NCBI RefSeq assembly: GCF_949987515.2
Contig: NC_082692.2
Location: 85,693,488 to 85,757,487 of the forward strand
Source: Delphinus delphis
Taxonomy: Eukaryota > Chordata > Mammalia > Artiodactyla > Delphinidae
Direction: 5' to 3'
DNA: 64,000 bases
Under the pieces are notes generated by a model that saw only the letters and a program-made list of their open reading frames with translations, searched no databases and had not been told where the DNA came from. The position numbers and the translations under genes were made by a program. Below are positions 62,735 to 64,000 of this stretch, one piece after another. How positions within the stretch are numbered: position 1 is the stretch's first letter; every line of letters starts with the position of its first letter.

Positions 62735-64000
62735 CCGCTGTCAGGATCACAGACTGGTCCGGCTGCTGACAATTCAGGACACTGCCAGTCCCCGCCTGGC
62801 CATCCCGGGAGCTCAAGGAACAGTGGCTGCAGTCATTTTCAAGACCTATCTCAGAAGGAAGTCTTTAACTACAGGCCTGAGACCATGACTCGAAGCTTCC
62901 GGAACCTTTGAAATTCTCACTGTTTATTATTTTTGTGACTCCCATCTGTTTCCTGCAGCGATGAGCTCTTTAAATAAAAAGGCCTGTGCTCTTGTGAGGG
63001 GTTGGGGAGTAGGGCCAGGCAGGGCCATTGGGAGACTCCACCCCTTGGGCTGCCTGGCTGGGGAGGAGAGGCCCCGGGGGAGAACCGTCAAGCTGAGGAA
63101 ATAGACTACGTCCCCTGAGCTTCTGCAAGGGAGGAAGGAAGGGGGGCTTCTGTCTTACCTTTGCACCCCGTTAAGGTTTCAAAGAGGAACAGAAAAGGTG
63201 GAGCTAGAGCTGGTCCTCAGGAACCCCCAGCCCATCTTATTCCTCCTTCCCATGCTGTAAGCTAATGAGCTTCTAAGAGCCCTGGGGTGCGCCCTGCCCC
63301 ACCTCAGCAGGTACATCTTGGCAAGTCCACTTGGGGTTGGGGGCTGGGAGAGATCAGCGGCTCTGTCTCTTACATCTCTATCACCCCTGCAGGTGACCAG
63401 GACCCCAGCCACCTGGACAGTTTAAAGCCCCTGTGCGTTGATGGTGCATGATGACCACGAGAAGAGACTGCACTGTCGGGAGGTCCCGACTGAGCTCCCC
63501 TGGGCATCCCTGCCTGAGGACCCAAGTGCTCTCTCCCAGGGGGCCAGGCAGTATCTGGAAGCCGAGTCCTCTCTTGCCCACATGGCCCCAGGTCCACCTT
63601 CCTTTATCATATCCCCTCCATCTCTCTCCCTTCCCCCACCCAGGGGAATCCTTTCCATCACCAGGTTGAGAATTTTCCCTCTTCCCCAACCCTTCTCCCA
63701 CATCTATTATTTATGCCTGTCACTCCCTCGTGTCCCCCTGAGGCCTAAGCTTTTGAAACTCCAAAGCCAAGAGCTGACACTCTTTGACCTCAGAGTTTCT
63801 GCTGAATCATTCCCTCCCCGAGGCAATAAGTACAAAGGGCACCGCTGGCAGCATGAAAGAGGCGGCAAGGTAGAAACACCAGGGGCAAAGAACACATCGC
63901 ATCCCACCCCGTGCTATCGGGTAGTTCGGTCAAGACTGGGATGATGATGTCTACCTGTTTCCCGAAAAGTAGAGCTATGCCTTTGGGTACGTGTCACATA
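62735..64000. other. Unassigned sequence to the window edge
   Basis: No repeat or exon recognised; 168-codon plus ORF (63438-63944) has no known domain and overlaps ORFs in three other frames. Confidence 0.5.

Noticed and set aside
63438..63944. 168-codon ORF at the window end
   Set aside because: Overlapped by ORFs in three other frames, no domain, no splice signals.
1..64000. A previously undescribed multi-gene system (defence, biosynthetic or similar)
   Set aside because: The window is repeat-rich mammalian noncoding DNA; no gene cluster exists to form one.

Overview
This window looks like nuclear DNA from a cetacean (whale or dolphin). The clearest evidence is seven tRNA-derived SINE copies of the cetartiodactyl CHR type. 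Five (21445, 30785, 45954, 48781, 61388) belong to the younger subfamily abundant in cetaceans and two (10450, 41706) to an older one. Three of the younger copies have target-site duplications 14-17 bases long with at most one mismatch. I recognise no primate Alu, rodent B1/B2, carnivore SINE or ruminant BovB/Bov-tA repeats. All family names are from memory of consensus sequences, not from a search.

I find no protein-coding gene or structural RNA gene that I can defend. Apart from L1 remnants, the open reading frames are what chance gives in about 50% GC DNA. The longest (222 codons, 5393-6061 minus) starts inside a MIR SINE. The window is best read as intergenic or intronic DNA made of transposon layers of different ages: L2 and MIR (oldest), hAT/Tigger DNA transposons and MLT1-type LTRs, L1 tails, a solo ERV LTR, and the CHR SINEs (youngest).

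Layout. 1-5.1 kb: a long L2 tail, a unique block with two MEF2-type sites, then a MER20 split by an MLT1 LTR that runs into a CpG island (4190-5050). 5.1-12.3 kb: GC-rich unique sequence with MIR and L2 pieces, a weak exon candidate and an older CHR SINE. 12.3-14.3 kb: a four-layer nest of L1-like element, LTR-like repeat, unidentified insert and hAT element. 14.3-25.4 kb: mostly unique, with possible regulatory motifs near 14.6 and 15.1 kb and the first young SINE. 25.4-35.7 kb: an MLT1 LTR, MIRs, an L1 tail, simple repeats and a well-preserved L2. 35.7-40.2 kb: two L1 3' fragments, one inside an LTR-like repeat. 40.2-50 kb: MLT1, MIRs, a possible heat-shock-element promoter at 43.85 kb and two minus-strand SINEs. 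50-64 kb: MIR/L2/hAT relics, a solo ERV LTR in a MIR, an L1 in a hairpin-type MITE, a CTCF-like site and a last SINE.

The most useful second looks are the CpG island on nested transposons (4.2-5.05 kb), the four-box heat-shock element with GC box and TATA-like sequence (43.85-43.98 kb), the short perfect hairpins in unique DNA (12.2, 15.1 and 48.6 kb) and the datable nested insertions. Three recurring repeats I could not name are called families A, B and C. Cross-similarity between copies inside the window supports them. Boundaries of old repeats are approximate to about 10-30 bases.
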